The notes beneath the pieces are model-generated. The model did not search any database, was not told the origin of the DNA, and saw only the letters and a list, made by a program, of their open reading frames with translations. A stretch of 64,000 nt of DNA from Neorhizobium galegae (GTDB lineage Bacteria; Pseudomonadota; Alphaproteobacteria; Rhizobiales; Rhizobiaceae): NCBI RefSeq assembly GCF_017877055.1, contig NZ_JAGIPG010000003.1, positions 186,001-250,000 on the forward strand, given 5' to 3'. The number at the start of each line of letters is the position of its first letter. Within the stretch, counting starts at the first letter, position 1. Below are positions 42,567-51,603 of the stretch, piece after piece. The translations under genes were made by a program, and so were the position numbers.

Positions 42567-44233
42567 GACCTTGCCCGATTGATTATGGTACCGATCACCG
42601 GCGCCCCGGCGCGCCGCAGTTGGTTGTGAACGTCTTTGACTTCGTCGATGGTCGTGCGACCGCTCTTTGCGACGATCAGCACGGCATCGGCATGAAATGC
42701 CAATGCAAGTGCGTCCATGGACGTATCAAGCGCGGGAAGATCGAATATCACGTCCCCCTTCAGCCGAGCGGTTTCCAGGACCCGCAGAACGCCAGGATGA
42801 CGGAAATCGGCGAAAATATTGGTATGAAGGTCCTTCGAGTGGATCGGGAGGGTCGCAATGCCGTCGAGATCGCCGAACGACAACTGATCCGCCTTCAGAC
42901 CGGAGATGGCCACATCGGCCATGGAGGTTGACGAACTGGACGTTTCTTCGACCATCGACGGCAGCCCCGAATAGAAGAACGTCACATAACGGCCGCCTCG
43001 GCTTAGAAGCTGGGCCATACTGAGGGACAGGGTCGAAACGCCGCTCTCAGTCGTTGCAGCCACGAGTGCGACGACGATGTTTCTTTCCCGGCGTTGCGAG
43101 CAGGCGACATCGATCGAGATTTTCAGATCACGGATGACGCTGGCATAGCGCTGCAGCGCCGGACTATCGATATGCCAGGAAATACCTGTCGTTTTCCCGG
43201 TGTCCGGAACGGTTGCCAGACATGGAATGCCGGTTTCCTGTGAGAGTTCCCTGGCGTTGCGCACGCGGCGATCAAAGGCCACGTTGATGGCTATGGTCGA
43301 CATGCTGATCAGAAATCCCAAAAGCCCACCCAAAGCGGCGATGAGTTTCGTGCGCGGGCCGGAGGGATCAAGGGGTGGAAGTGCGGCGCCAATGATCCGG
43401 GCATCGGCATCCGGTGTGGCAAGAGCGGGTAGCGTGCCGTTTCTCATTGCCTCCCTGGCGGCATTGACCTGTGCGGCCAGCGCATCCAGTCGCCCCTGCA
43501 GCGTGTCCGTGCCAGCTCGTGCCATCTGCTCTTTGGAGGCAATCGATTGGAGAATGTATCCCGACACCATCGCATTTGCGACGCGGGCAGGAAGCGTCTG
43601 ATTATATGACCAGAATTCGATCTCGACGACGTAAGATTGCCCCACGCGTCGCGCGCTCAGCCGCTTGACGAAATTCGCAAATGCAATGCGGCGGGCGTTC
43701 TCGCGGGGATCCGCGGTCGGGTCCAATGCGTCTTCAGCCCGCCTTGACGTCTTTCCAAGCGTTTTTAATCCACTATCGACGAGCGTCGACATCGTGTCCT
43801 GCATCTGTACCGCCAAGCCTCTGAACTCTTCCGGTGGCCGCGGACCAAGTTCGGCGTCGCCTTGAAGGACAAGGCTATCGAAGACGGCAGAGAGAAGCCG
43901 CTCCGAACGGATGATCTGCAGTTCGCTCTCGGCGTTGTTCAGGTCCAGGTTCTGCTGCGCATTGATATCGCGGCCGATGTAGGCAAATTGCCGGGGCTCC
44001 AGCAGAAGCGTGGCAGTCGCGTTATAGACCCGAGGGAGAGAGTTTGCATAAAGGAAGGCGAGCAGGAACCCCGCGGCCGTACATGCGATGAGCCGTATCT
44101 TGTTGCGCCAGGCAAGGGCAATCACCAGACGCAATAGGGCGAGGGGACCTTCGCCCGCATCGCCTATCGGCGTGCGATCCGTGCGCCAGAGGCGGGACGC
44201 TCCCTCCAGAGGACCAGGTCTGTTGATTGTCAT
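42563..44233 (-). CDS. Wzz/ExoP-type polysaccharide co-polymerase with degenerate kinase domain
   Basis: A 556-residue inner-membrane protein. It has a Wzz domain with helix 1 near residues 45-62 and helix 2 near 297-317, a shorter periplasmic region than ExoP, and a cytoplasmic P-loop kinase-like domain (about 340-556). In that domain the Walker A position reads ATTESGVSTLS (393-403), without the essential lysine, and the Walker A' region (YVTFFYSG, 416-423) lacks its aspartates. No tyrosine-rich tail is present, so autophosphorylation is unlikely. It probably sets chain length as a structural scaffold. The start overlaps the upstream GT fusion stop (ATGA). Confidence 0.88.
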   Translation of the reverse strand: MTINRPGPLEGASRLWRTDRTPIGDAGEGPLALLRLVIALAWRNKIRLIACTAAGFLLAFLYANSLPRVYNATATLLLEPRQFAYIGRDINAQQNLDLNNAESELQIIRSERLLSAVFDSLVLQGDAELGPRPPEEFRGLAVQMQDTMSTLVDSGLKTLGKTSRRAEDALDPTADPRENARRIAFANFVKRLSARRVGQSYVVEIEFWSYNQTLPARVANAMVSGYILQSIASKEQMARAGTDTLQGRLDALAAQVNAAREAMRNGTLPALATPDADARIIGAALPPLDPSGPRTKLIAALGGLLGFLISMSTIAINVAFDRRVRNARELSQETGIPCLATVPDTGKTTGISWHIDSPALQRYASVIRDLKISIDVACSQRRERNIVVALVAATTESGVSTLSLSMAQLLSRGGRYVTFFYSGLPSMVEETSSSSTSMADVAISGLKADQLSFGDLDGIATLPIHSKDLHTNIFADFRHPGVLRVLETARLKGDVIFDLPALDTSMDALALAFHADAVLIVAKSGRTTIDEVKDVHNQLRRAGAPVIGTIINRARS

Positions 44234-46260
44234 CTGGCCTTGCCTCCGGATCTCAGCGGAAGAGGGTTGAAAACTGACAACTGAGCAGCGCGCTCAGGGT
44301 CCAGGCGTCCTCTTAGAACATCCGCAACGCCCATGAGGTTGCCTTTGACCCTCCCGCGTCGATCGATAAATGGCTCCGCCCACAACATCCGGCCGAAATT
44401 GCTGACGATGTTGCGCAGGACCTGGTCGGTAACCTGTGCAAGCGTCATGGTACCCTTGCGCATCATGTAGAGCGGGTTAACGATCTGTGAATACCCGAGC
44501 CGCTCACCGCTCACGCGACCGCTCTTGACGCCCATGTGTACGCCGGAAACCTCGTCCGATTTTACGAACCGTCCGCCCTGCTTGGCAAGGGCGGCAGCGA
44601 AGTCGCGATCCTCCAGCCACCCGTACAGAACCAGTCGCTCGTCGAACCTTGTATCGCCGATGGCAGACACGCGGAAGGCCATGTTACAGCCATAGGGACT
44701 GTAAGGCTCATGCCACCTGGAACCAGGCGGCGGTGCGGTATCCAGAAGGCGAAGAGCCTCGTCGAAGGGGATGCCGGGTCCTTTGATTCCATCGGCTACG
44801 ACGTGGCCCGTTAGACCCACGAGGCGACTCTCATCGCGAAAGGCGCAGGCCGCGGACGCCAGCCAGTTTCTATGGGCGACGAAATCGTCATCGAAGAAGA
44901 CGACCACGTCCGTTTCGGGAGGCAAGTTGGCGAGCGCCAGGTTGCGTTGGGCCGCAAGGCCAGGCCTCCCCGTCACGATCGTCACTCTCGGATCGGAAAC
45001 CAGGTCGCCGGCGTCACTTACGTCTGTACAGGACACGACCAACGTGTCCGGACGAACCGTCTGGGTCGCGAGAAGATGGCGCACGGTTGCGCTGACGACG
45101 GCCGGACGGCCGCGGGTCGCAATCACAACCGCGACGCTCGGTGCAGTCGAGCTACGTGACCTGTGCTGAGCGAGGCCTCTCGCGGGGTCTTGAAGCAGTT
45201 CCCGATAACCCGCGGCGGTGTTCGTCCAAGAGAAATTGCGCACCTGTTCCAAGCCCCGACCACGCAACTCGCCTTTGAGCAGATCGGACCGCTTTAAGGC
45301 TTCGATATGGCCGATCCACTCATCCGGGCGAAAGGGAGAGGCCATCAGCGCCGCCTTACCGCATACTTCCGGCATGCTGGCGCAATCGGACGCCACGACG
45401 GGGCAGCCCAAGGCCATGGCTTCGACAATAGGCAGCCCAAAACCTTCGGTCGTGGAGGGAAACACCAGACAGAGTGCGTGTTTCAGGAAATAGGCAAGGT
45501 CGTCGTCCGAAACCCGCCCGACGAGGAGAACGTTCGGCAGCTTTTCGAGAAGCTCGGAAGCAAAAATCCCGTCGCTCCCTCCGGCAACGACGATGTCGAT
45601 ATGCAGGCCATCCAGAGCTTCTGCGGCCTTCGTCAACAAGCCAAGGTTCTTGTGCTTGGCACGCGAGGCAAGCGCCAGAACGAATTGGCGGTCCCGCTTA
45701 CCTATGGCGCCGACGACTTGTGGCGCGGTCTCCGCCCGCCCGGCGTCCCATTCGAGAGCGTGTTCATGTCCATTGGGAAGGACGGCGATGTCCTCCCGCC
45801 GGACAGGCAGGTAGCGCGCAAGCTGCCGGGCTGATGCATGAGAAACCGTAGCAATGCGGGCGGCGCGTCGAACCAGAAGCGGCTGCAATCGAGAATAAGC
45901 CATGCGGAAGGCGGGGCTATAACTTTCCGGGGCGGCGAAAATGTTGGCATCATGGATGCAGACGATCTGATCCTTTTTGAAGGCCGGCGCCGAATTGCAA
46001 AGATTGAGCAGCGGCCCATGGCCAGTCCGGGCAAGCACGATCTGCTCCCACGCATGCCCCCCGAACGAACCGGACATGACCAGCGGAAGTCGGACAAAGC
46101 CCGGATCCGTGGTGCCGGTGGGCGCGATCATCGGCAGGCGCTCGTCATTACCCAAGGTGCGATCGAGCGCCTTGACGACGTTCATCGCGTAGCGTTGAAC
46201 GCCCGTCGCATTTTGTGTCAGGAACCGCCCGTTGATGGCGCAATGCTCAATTGAGCTCAC
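44230..46260 (-). CDS. Bifunctional glycosyltransferase, GT4-GT2 fusion
   Basis: A 676-residue protein with two transferase domains. Residues 1 to about 360 are GT-B/GT4 (NGRFLTQNATGVQRYA, ASRAKHKNLGLL and the donor site STTEGFGLPIVEAMALG). Residues about 375-640 are GT-A/GT2 (VAVVIATRGRPAVVSATV, RPGLAAQRNLAL and the metal motif VVFFDDDF, then GWLEDRDFAA). A short Ser/Arg linker joins them. It should add two successive sugars. It is first gene of the operon with the Wzz-like and GT2 genes. The only gene upstream on that strand is the priming transferase, 368 bases away. Confidence 0.9.
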   Translation of the reverse strand: MSSIEHCAINGRFLTQNATGVQRYAMNVVKALDRTLGNDERLPMIAPTGTTDPGFVRLPLVMSGSFGGHAWEQIVLARTGHGPLLNLCNSAPAFKKDQIVCIHDANIFAAPESYSPAFRMAYSRLQPLLVRRAARIATVSHASARQLARYLPVRREDIAVLPNGHEHALEWDAGRAETAPQVVGAIGKRDRQFVLALASRAKHKNLGLLTKAAEALDGLHIDIVVAGGSDGIFASELLEKLPNVLLVGRVSDDDLAYFLKHALCLVFPSTTEGFGLPIVEAMALGCPVVASDCASMPEVCGKAALMASPFRPDEWIGHIEALKRSDLLKGELRGRGLEQVRNFSWTNTAAGYRELLQDPARGLAQHRSRSSTAPSVAVVIATRGRPAVVSATVRHLLATQTVRPDTLVVSCTDVSDAGDLVSDPRVTIVTGRPGLAAQRNLALANLPPETDVVVFFDDDFVAHRNWLASAACAFRDESRLVGLTGHVVADGIKGPGIPFDEALRLLDTAPPPGSRWHEPYSPYGCNMAFRVSAIGDTRFDERLVLYGWLEDRDFAAALAKQGGRFVKSDEVSGVHMGVKSGRVSGERLGYSQIVNPLYMMRKGTMTLAQVTDQVLRNIVSNFGRMLWAEPFIDRRGRVKGNLMGVADVLRGRLDPERAAQLSVFNPLPLRSGGKAR

Positions 46261-46628
46261 GATCGCTCTCCGTCATGGTTCGCCCGCTCCCCGGGACGAT
46301 GGAGAGGAGATATCGCGAACGGTGAGCGGGAAGGGGACGCAGCCTTGGTCGGCGAATAACGAGACCATAGCGACACGTAGACTGCGGTCTCTTTTTGGTG
46401 AGAGTTTCTGCTGAAGATTCCAGAACTGGCTTGCAAGATGTGCTGATCCCTTGATGCTGCTGCATTGTGTTTGCCGTATGCCCTAGATCCCTTCCACCGG
46501 CCGCCACGAGCCGAACTGCCGCGCTGGATCAGGAGGAGCCTGCAGCCGAATCTATCTCGCTGGGAAGCGTGAGAAGATGTTCGCCGTTCGGCAGGCCTGG
46601 CTGCCACCGGCGCCTATCCCCGAGATAT
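46261..46628. other. Intergenic region upstream of the GT fusion operon
   Basis: These 368 bases contain no credible gene. They probably carry the promoter of the GT4-GT2/Wzz/GT2 operon and the end of the priming transferase transcript. I see no strong hairpin with a T-run here. Confidence 0.4.
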
Positions 46629-47348
46629 TCAATAGCTTCCCTGCGCCCTTAGGACCGCAGGAACGGTTTTGGCCATTATGACGATATCGCCCCAGATGCT
46701 TTGTTCGCGGACATAGCGCATGTCGAGTTCGACGCGTGCATTGTAGCTGATGTCATTGCGGCCACTAATTTGCCAGAGCCCGGTCAGACCTGGCCGAACC
46801 CGGATGTAGTCCACGAAGTAGCGACCATAGAATTCCGCCTCACTCGATACGATCGGGCGCGGGCCGACGATGCTCATATGCCCTAGCACGACGTTGAAGA
46901 GCTGCGGGATTTCGTCGACACTGCTTTTGCGCAACAGGGCGCCAAGCGGCGTAATCCTGGGGTCGTTCTTCAGTTTGTGCGTGGCTGCCCATTCGGCCCG
47001 CTCCGACGGATTGGCGGCAAGATGCCGAAGCAGGGCCTCCTCGGCATTTGGGACCATGGTCCTGAACTTGAGGCAAGGGAACATAACCCCGTTCTTGCCA
47101 ACCCGGCGGTGCCTAACGAAAATTGGGCGACCCTGGACGGCATAAAGCAGGGCGATCAGCATCACGATCATCGGCATGAGGACGATAAGTCCCACAAGGG
47201 ACATTGCCGTGTCGAGAGCGCGTTTGAGAGGGATCGAGAGGCGATGCGACGCTTCATTTCCGATCTTCGAGAAAGCGAATTGTTCAGGTGCGTGGAGATG
47301 CGCGCTGTTTACCGCATTCAAATTACCACTGACATTCATGTCATTCAT
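46629..47348 (-). CDS. Undecaprenyl-phosphate sugar-1-phosphate transferase (PssA/ExoY-type)
   Basis: Priming enzyme (239 residues) that loads the first sugar phosphate onto undecaprenyl phosphate at the inner membrane. One reentrant helix (SLVGLIVLMPMIVMLIALLY, near residue 50) is followed by the catalytic domain with CLKFRTMVPNAEEAL, LLRKSSVDEIPQLFNV, IVGPRPIV and RPGLTGLWQISGRND, all diagnostic of the family. A GGAG site precedes ATG 47348. The sugar (Glc or Gal) is not settled by sequence. It diverges from the GT4/export operon across an AT-rich gap and is the likely target of the ExoX-like inhibitor. Confidence 0.93.
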   Translation of the reverse strand: MNDMNVSGNLNAVNSAHLHAPEQFAFSKIGNEASHRLSIPLKRALDTAMSLVGLIVLMPMIVMLIALLYAVQGRPIFVRHRRVGKNGVMFPCLKFRTMVPNAEEALLRHLAANPSERAEWAATHKLKNDPRITPLGALLRKSSVDEIPQLFNVVLGHMSIVGPRPIVSSEAEFYGRYFVDYIRVRPGLTGLWQISGRNDISYNARVELDMRYVREQSIWGDIVIMAKTVPAVLRAQGSY

Positions 47349-47634
47349 CTGCGTGCTCCGTGCTCCAGAAAAGACGAAAGGATGTGGGCAGATAATTTAG
47401 AGCGGCATCCAGACTCAGGTTAGCTCGTGGTATTTCATTTGACAATACTTTTATTGCGGCGCACTATTTAGAACAATTAGGGTACATATGCCTATATTTA
47501 CCGATATATAGAATGGTTAAACTGAATGAAAGGGGGTAGATAATTGTGTTTACTTCTTTCGATCTATAAGGCGACCTAAATTGCTACAGTGGCTGCGCAA
47601 TTCGGCACTGTACTTGATCATAGGGGAGACTTCC
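47349..47634. promoter_or_regulatory. AT-rich divergent promoter region
   Basis: The gap between the priming transferase and the divergent GT4/ExoF-like operon is very AT-rich from about 47420 to 47580 (for example atatgcctatatttaccgatatatag), like the gap at 37586-37887. It should hold promoters for both units. Confidence 0.45.
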
Positions 47635-48753
47635 ATGCGGGTGGCAATTGTCCATTACTGGTTGGTCGGAATGCGGGGTGGAGAAAAGGTCCTGGAGGCC
47701 CTCTGCCGGATCTATCCGGGCGCCGACATCTACACGCATGTTTATGATCCTACTGCGATTTCCCCGGAAATTCGGAAGCATCGCATCCATACGACCTTCA
47801 TCGATTCCCTGCCCTACGCGAAGCGGCTGTACAAAAAATACCTGCCGCTGATGCCCATGGCCTTGGAGCAACTGGACCTCAGCGCGTACGACCTAGTCAT
47901 TAGTAGCGAGTCAGGACCTTCAAAAGGAGTAATACCTACCTCCCCGGCCATCCATATTTGTTACTGTCACTCGCCGATGCGATACATTTGGAACATGTAC
48001 AACAAGTACTATGAAACCTCCGGCAGGCTGACGCGGATCATGATGCCACCGCTGGCGCATTATTTGCGGACCTGGGACGTCGCGACGGCCAGCCGCGTCG
48101 ATGAGTTCATCGCCAACTCCACGACGGTGGCGCAGCGGGTGAAGAGCTATTACCGCAGGGATGCTCAGATCATCCATCCGCCGGTCGATACCCAGGCGTT
48201 TAGACCGGTCGCCGCCCGTGACCTCGAGGATTATTATCTCATGGCTGGGGAACTGGTGAGTTACAAACGCCCGGATCTCGCCGTGGAAGCGTTCAACCGG
48301 ATGAAGGCGAAGCTGGTGGTGATCGGCGGCGGCGAGATGTTGGATCGCCTGCGCAAGATCGCCGGGCCCACCGTGACGGTCATGGGGGCTCAGTCTTTCG
48401 AGGTTCTTCAACACCATTATGCGCGCTGCAGGGCGCTCGTTTTCCCGGGGGAGGAAGATTTCGGCATCGTGCCGGTTGAAGCGATGGCGAGTGGCCGGCC
48501 CGTGATCGCCTATGGGCGGGGCGGGGCGACGGAAACCGTCATTGCCGGCAAGACCGGCGTGTTTTTCTTCACCCAATCGGTTGAGGCAGTCATCGATGCC
48601 GTGGAACGCCTCGACAGAATGGATCTCAATCCCGCCGATGCCGTTGCGCGAGCGCAGGATTTCAGGACGGCGGTGTTCATCGACAAGTTCAGGTCCTACG
48701 CCAATCACCTCACCGGTCAGGCGCCGATCTGGGATGACGTACGGATAGCCTAG
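47635..48753 (+). CDS. Glycosyltransferase family 4
   Basis: GT-B transferase (372 residues), beginning MRVAIVHYWLVGMRGGEKVL and carrying CYCHSPMRYIWNMY, IIHPPVDTQAF, and the donor-site region FPGEEDFGIVPVEAMASGRP. These are features of mannosyltransferase-like GT4 enzymes of capsule and exopolysaccharide synthesis. ATG 47635 follows aggggag; a longer frame from a TTG at 47581 lacks support. It is 25 bases ahead of the export gene, in one operon. Confidence 0.92.
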   Translation: MRVAIVHYWLVGMRGGEKVLEALCRIYPGADIYTHVYDPTAISPEIRKHRIHTTFIDSLPYAKRLYKKYLPLMPMALEQLDLSAYDLVISSESGPSKGVIPTSPAIHICYCHSPMRYIWNMYNKYYETSGRLTRIMMPPLAHYLRTWDVATASRVDEFIANSTTVAQRVKSYYRRDAQIIHPPVDTQAFRPVAARDLEDYYLMAGELVSYKRPDLAVEAFNRMKAKLVVIGGGEMLDRLRKIAGPTVTVMGAQSFEVLQHHYARCRALVFPGEEDFGIVPVEAMASGRPVIAYGRGGATETVIAGKTGVFFFTQSVEAVIDAVERLDRMDLNPADAVARAQDFRTAVFIDKFRSYANHLTGQAPIWDDVRIA

Positions 48754-48778
48754 CCAGCCTGGGCAAAGGAGTGACCGG

Positions 48779-50113
48779 ATGCAGCAACTGAGCTTTTTAC
48801 AACGCCCGTTTACCATGCGTGTCAGGTCGTCGGCCGCATCAGCGTTTCGGCCGTATTGCTTGGCCAGGCTCCTCCTGCTTTTGGCGATTTGGTTTGCGGC
48901 ATTTTTTCCGGGCATGCCGGCAAGGGCGGCCGACTATACGCTCGGCCCGCAGGACGTTCTCAAAATTCGCGTTTTCGAATGGCGGCCGAATGCCGGGGTG
49001 GCATTCGAGTGGGTGCCATTGACGGGTGAATTCGCCGTCTCCGCAGCAGGCACATTATCGCTCCCTATCATCGGCACGGTTTCGGTCGCCGGCAAGACGT
49101 TGGATGACGTATCAAGCTTGATCGGAGAGCAGCTCCAGAGACAGGTCGGCTTGCAGAAGCGCCCCAATGCTTCCGTGGAGGTCTCGGTCTATCGACCATT
49201 CTTTGTGACGGGCTTGGTGTCCAAGCCAGGGAAATACGGCTACGTTCCCGGCTTGACCGTGATCCAGGCAATCAGCATGGCGGGCGGGCTGGGAGGGGCC
49301 GATCCCGAGATGATCGGTCTCCAGCGCGACGCGCTCGTTACTCAGGGAGACCTCGGCCAGTTGGAAATAGAGCATTATGGCCTTCTGGCACGCCAGGCTC
49401 GTGTCGAGGCGCTTCTCGGCGGAGCAGCCACGGTCTCGTTCTCACAGGAACTGACATCGCAAGCCACGCGGCCGGCCCTGGCGCGCATGATGCAGGACGA
49501 ACAGGCTTTGTTCGAAACCCGGCTGCATCTGATGAACACGGAACTCGACAGGCTTGGCCAGGCGAAAATTCTGGCAACGAACCAGCTCGAAACACTGCGG
49601 CTCAAGGAAGTCTCGCTCGCCAGGCAGACCGAGATGGCGACCAAGGACCTCACTTCGATCAACAAGATGGTGTCCCAGGGGCTGACTGTATCGTCTCGTC
49701 AGCTGGGTGCAAACCAGGGGCTTGCGGATCTCGAAAGCCGCAGCCTGGATGTCTCGCTCGCAATTCTCAAGACGCAGCAGGATCTCGCCAAGCTCGATCA
49801 GGAAATGGGTGATTTCCGCCAGAAATACCGAGGTGACGCGCTTGCCGAGGCTGTTGACCTGCGCGACCGGTTGGCGGCCAATTCTGAAAAGGCGAAAACG
49901 GCACGGGCCCTTCTGGCAAATATCGAACTGCGCGCTCCCGCAGTCCTCGCCGCGCTGGAATCCGACGGCAAACCCGCCTTTATGACAATGGTGAACCGGA
50001 CGATCAACGGTGCGATGCAGACCTTGGTCGTGAGCGACAATGATGAAGTGGCCCCAGGCGACGTCGTGCGGGTGGAGAGACGTGTGAAAGACATTCGCCC
50101 GAAGAATTTCTGA
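48779..50113 (+). CDS. Polysaccharide export protein, ExoF/OPX type
   Basis: A 444-residue outer-membrane polysaccharide export family member. A long leader (cleavage near ARAADY) is followed by the poly-export domain (YTLGPQDVLKIRVFEWRP) and an SLBB-like domain (YRPFFVTGLVSKPGKYGYVPG). A C-terminal half of about 200 residues is rich in heptad-like helices (LEIEHYGLLARQARVEALL onward). This arrangement is that of ExoF rather than Wza. It should form the periplasmic/outer-membrane conduit with the Wzz-like protein. Ribosome site aaggagtgacc. Confidence 0.9.
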   Translation: MQQLSFLQRPFTMRVRSSAASAFRPYCLARLLLLLAIWFAAFFPGMPARAADYTLGPQDVLKIRVFEWRPNAGVAFEWVPLTGEFAVSAAGTLSLPIIGTVSVAGKTLDDVSSLIGEQLQRQVGLQKRPNASVEVSVYRPFFVTGLVSKPGKYGYVPGLTVIQAISMAGGLGGADPEMIGLQRDALVTQGDLGQLEIEHYGLLARQARVEALLGGAATVSFSQELTSQATRPALARMMQDEQALFETRLHLMNTELDRLGQAKILATNQLETLRLKEVSLARQTEMATKDLTSINKMVSQGLTVSSRQLGANQGLADLESRSLDVSLAILKTQQDLAKLDQEMGDFRQKYRGDALAEAVDLRDRLAANSEKAKTARALLANIELRAPAVLAALESDGKPAFMTMVNRTINGAMQTLVVSDNDEVAPGDVVRVERRVKDIRPKNF

Positions 50114-50252
50114 AATTCGGCCAGGACCGACAGCACAAAACCGTCAACCAGCTCGGTGCCGGAAGCTAGCCAATTCCTCCTTGCTTGGAACATTCCGCAC
50201 ATGGTAGGATAAAATTCTAAAATACCGGAGATGAAGCTGGTAAAGGACGCTG

Positions 50253-50606
50253 ATGACTTGGGATTTGGTCATTGCATTCATCATCGGTCTGCTTTGCGCG
50301 GTCCGATTGCCAATTTTGATCTTTACGCTTGTCGTTCTGGTGGTCATCGTCGTTTTGACGGTAACGGCAATTGTTCTTGGTAATTCGCTCTTCGAGGCGC
50401 TGACCTGGGCGTTCCTCGTTGCGGCGGCGCTTGAGGCGGGATGCGTAGCCATGAACGGGATATTCTATCTGCTTTATGTCCGAAGGCACGTAAACGAGCG
50501 GAAGCAATCCCCGTTGGAAGTGAATTCGAAATTTTCTGGTACGAGAGAGCTCACGGCTTCGCGCCCGAGTGCATTCATGCGGCGCCTCATCGCTCGGCTT
50601 CTCTAA
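50253..50606 (+). CDS. Small hydrophobic membrane protein
   Basis: A 117-residue protein with an N-terminal strongly hydrophobic half (residues 3-70, about three helices, Val/Leu/Ile-rich) and a basic polar tail (RRHVNERKQ onward). A good ribosome site (aaaggacgctg) precedes the ATG. Topology recalls small regulators of exopolysaccharide synthesis such as ExoX, but the sequence match is weak. It overlaps by 20 bases the end of the convergent epimerase gene. Function not recognised. Confidence 0.6.
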   Translation: MTWDLVIAFIIGLLCAVRLPILIFTLVVLVVIVVLTVTAIVLGNSLFEALTWAFLVAAALEAGCVAMNGIFYLLYVRRHVNERKQSPLEVNSKFSGTRELTASRPSAFMRRLIARLL

Positions 50607-51603
50607 TTCCGGCACTCTTTTCGAGGGTGGAAAGCGCAAGCCGTTGAGCATCTGCCATACCGTAGCGAAAGCGATAGCCGGCCTCCTTGAGGCGCTGGTT
50701 GGAAAAGCGCATTCGCCATAAAGGGTTTCTCAAGGGCAGGGTTCTAAATCTCAGGAAGTCGTGGAGCCAGTCGGCAATTGCCGGTATCGGCACGCTTTTG
50801 TAGCGTCGGTCGTGGCTGACGGAAAACGCCTTTCGCATGAAATCGATGTGCCGGGGATCGGGGCAATCATCTTCCGCGAGGTTATAGACTTCAACCTCGC
50901 CCGGGAGGCCGCGGCCTGCCAGGCCACGCACGATAAACCAGATCATCGCATCGGAAACATCGCCAACATAGATGTGATGCGCATGACGATGCGCGGCAAG
51001 CAGCCGTTTGATTGGGCTCCAGTCACGGATTCCGATCAACTGGTTGATATCGACGACCACGGCGGGACGCAGGATCGTAAAGCGGGTCCGTTTTGCCACC
51101 GCGCGCAGCGCAAGTTCGCCCGCAAGTTTGGTCCGCCCGTACATCCGAACATAGTCGAGAGCCCAATATTGCGAGGCGATATCCCGATCGACAGTCAACA
51201 CCGGCGAAGTCTCGTCGATCAGACGCTGTCGCCCGCTCCCATAAACCGAAACGGTGCTGGCATAACAGAAAGCGGCGATGCCTTGACGCTCGGCGGCCTT
51301 GGCAAGTTGTCGCGTCGCTTCCACGTTGACCCGCTGCATGCGCTCCATCTTGCCGAGTTCGGCGGCAAGGTGCAGGACCGCGCAGCAGCCGTTGACGAGG
51401 CCGTCCCAGTCATCATCCACCATGAAGTCGAACCGCCGCCACTCAAGGAGACTGTCAACCTCGCCTCCATCCGCTGCCAGTGGCTTCGACGTCGTGGCTC
51501 GTACGGCATAACCCCGTTCAATCAGATCCGCGACGACGACCTTGCCGATCCTGCCGGTCGCACCAGTCACCAGAACGGGCTTGGCCTCAGGCAAATCTGG
51601 CAT
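50587..51603 (-). CDS. NAD(P)-dependent epimerase/dehydratase (extended SDR)
   Basis: A 338-residue extended short-chain dehydrogenase. The nucleotide-binding motif is VLVTGATGRIGKVVVADL (residues 10-27) and the catalytic pair is in MYGRTKLAGE (Tyr-x3-Lys). Such enzymes epimerise, reduce or dehydrate nucleotide sugars. Its start overlaps the 3' end of the GMC oxidoreductase gene by 17 bases, so the two are co-expressed. Which sugar it acts on is not visible. Confidence 0.88.
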   Translation of the reverse strand: MPDLPEAKPVLVTGATGRIGKVVVADLIERGYAVRATTSKPLAADGGEVDSLLEWRRFDFMVDDDWDGLVNGCCAVLHLAAELGKMERMQRVNVEATRQLAKAAERQGIAAFCYASTVSVYGSGRQRLIDETSPVLTVDRDIASQYWALDYVRMYGRTKLAGELALRAVAKRTRFTILRPAVVVDINQLIGIRDWSPIKRLLAAHRHAHHIYVGDVSDAMIWFIVRGLAGRGLPGEVEVYNLAEDDCPDPRHIDFMRKAFSVSHDRRYKSVPIPAIADWLHDFLRFRTLPLRNPLWRMRFSNQRLKEAGYRFRYGMADAQRLALSTLEKSAGIREAER

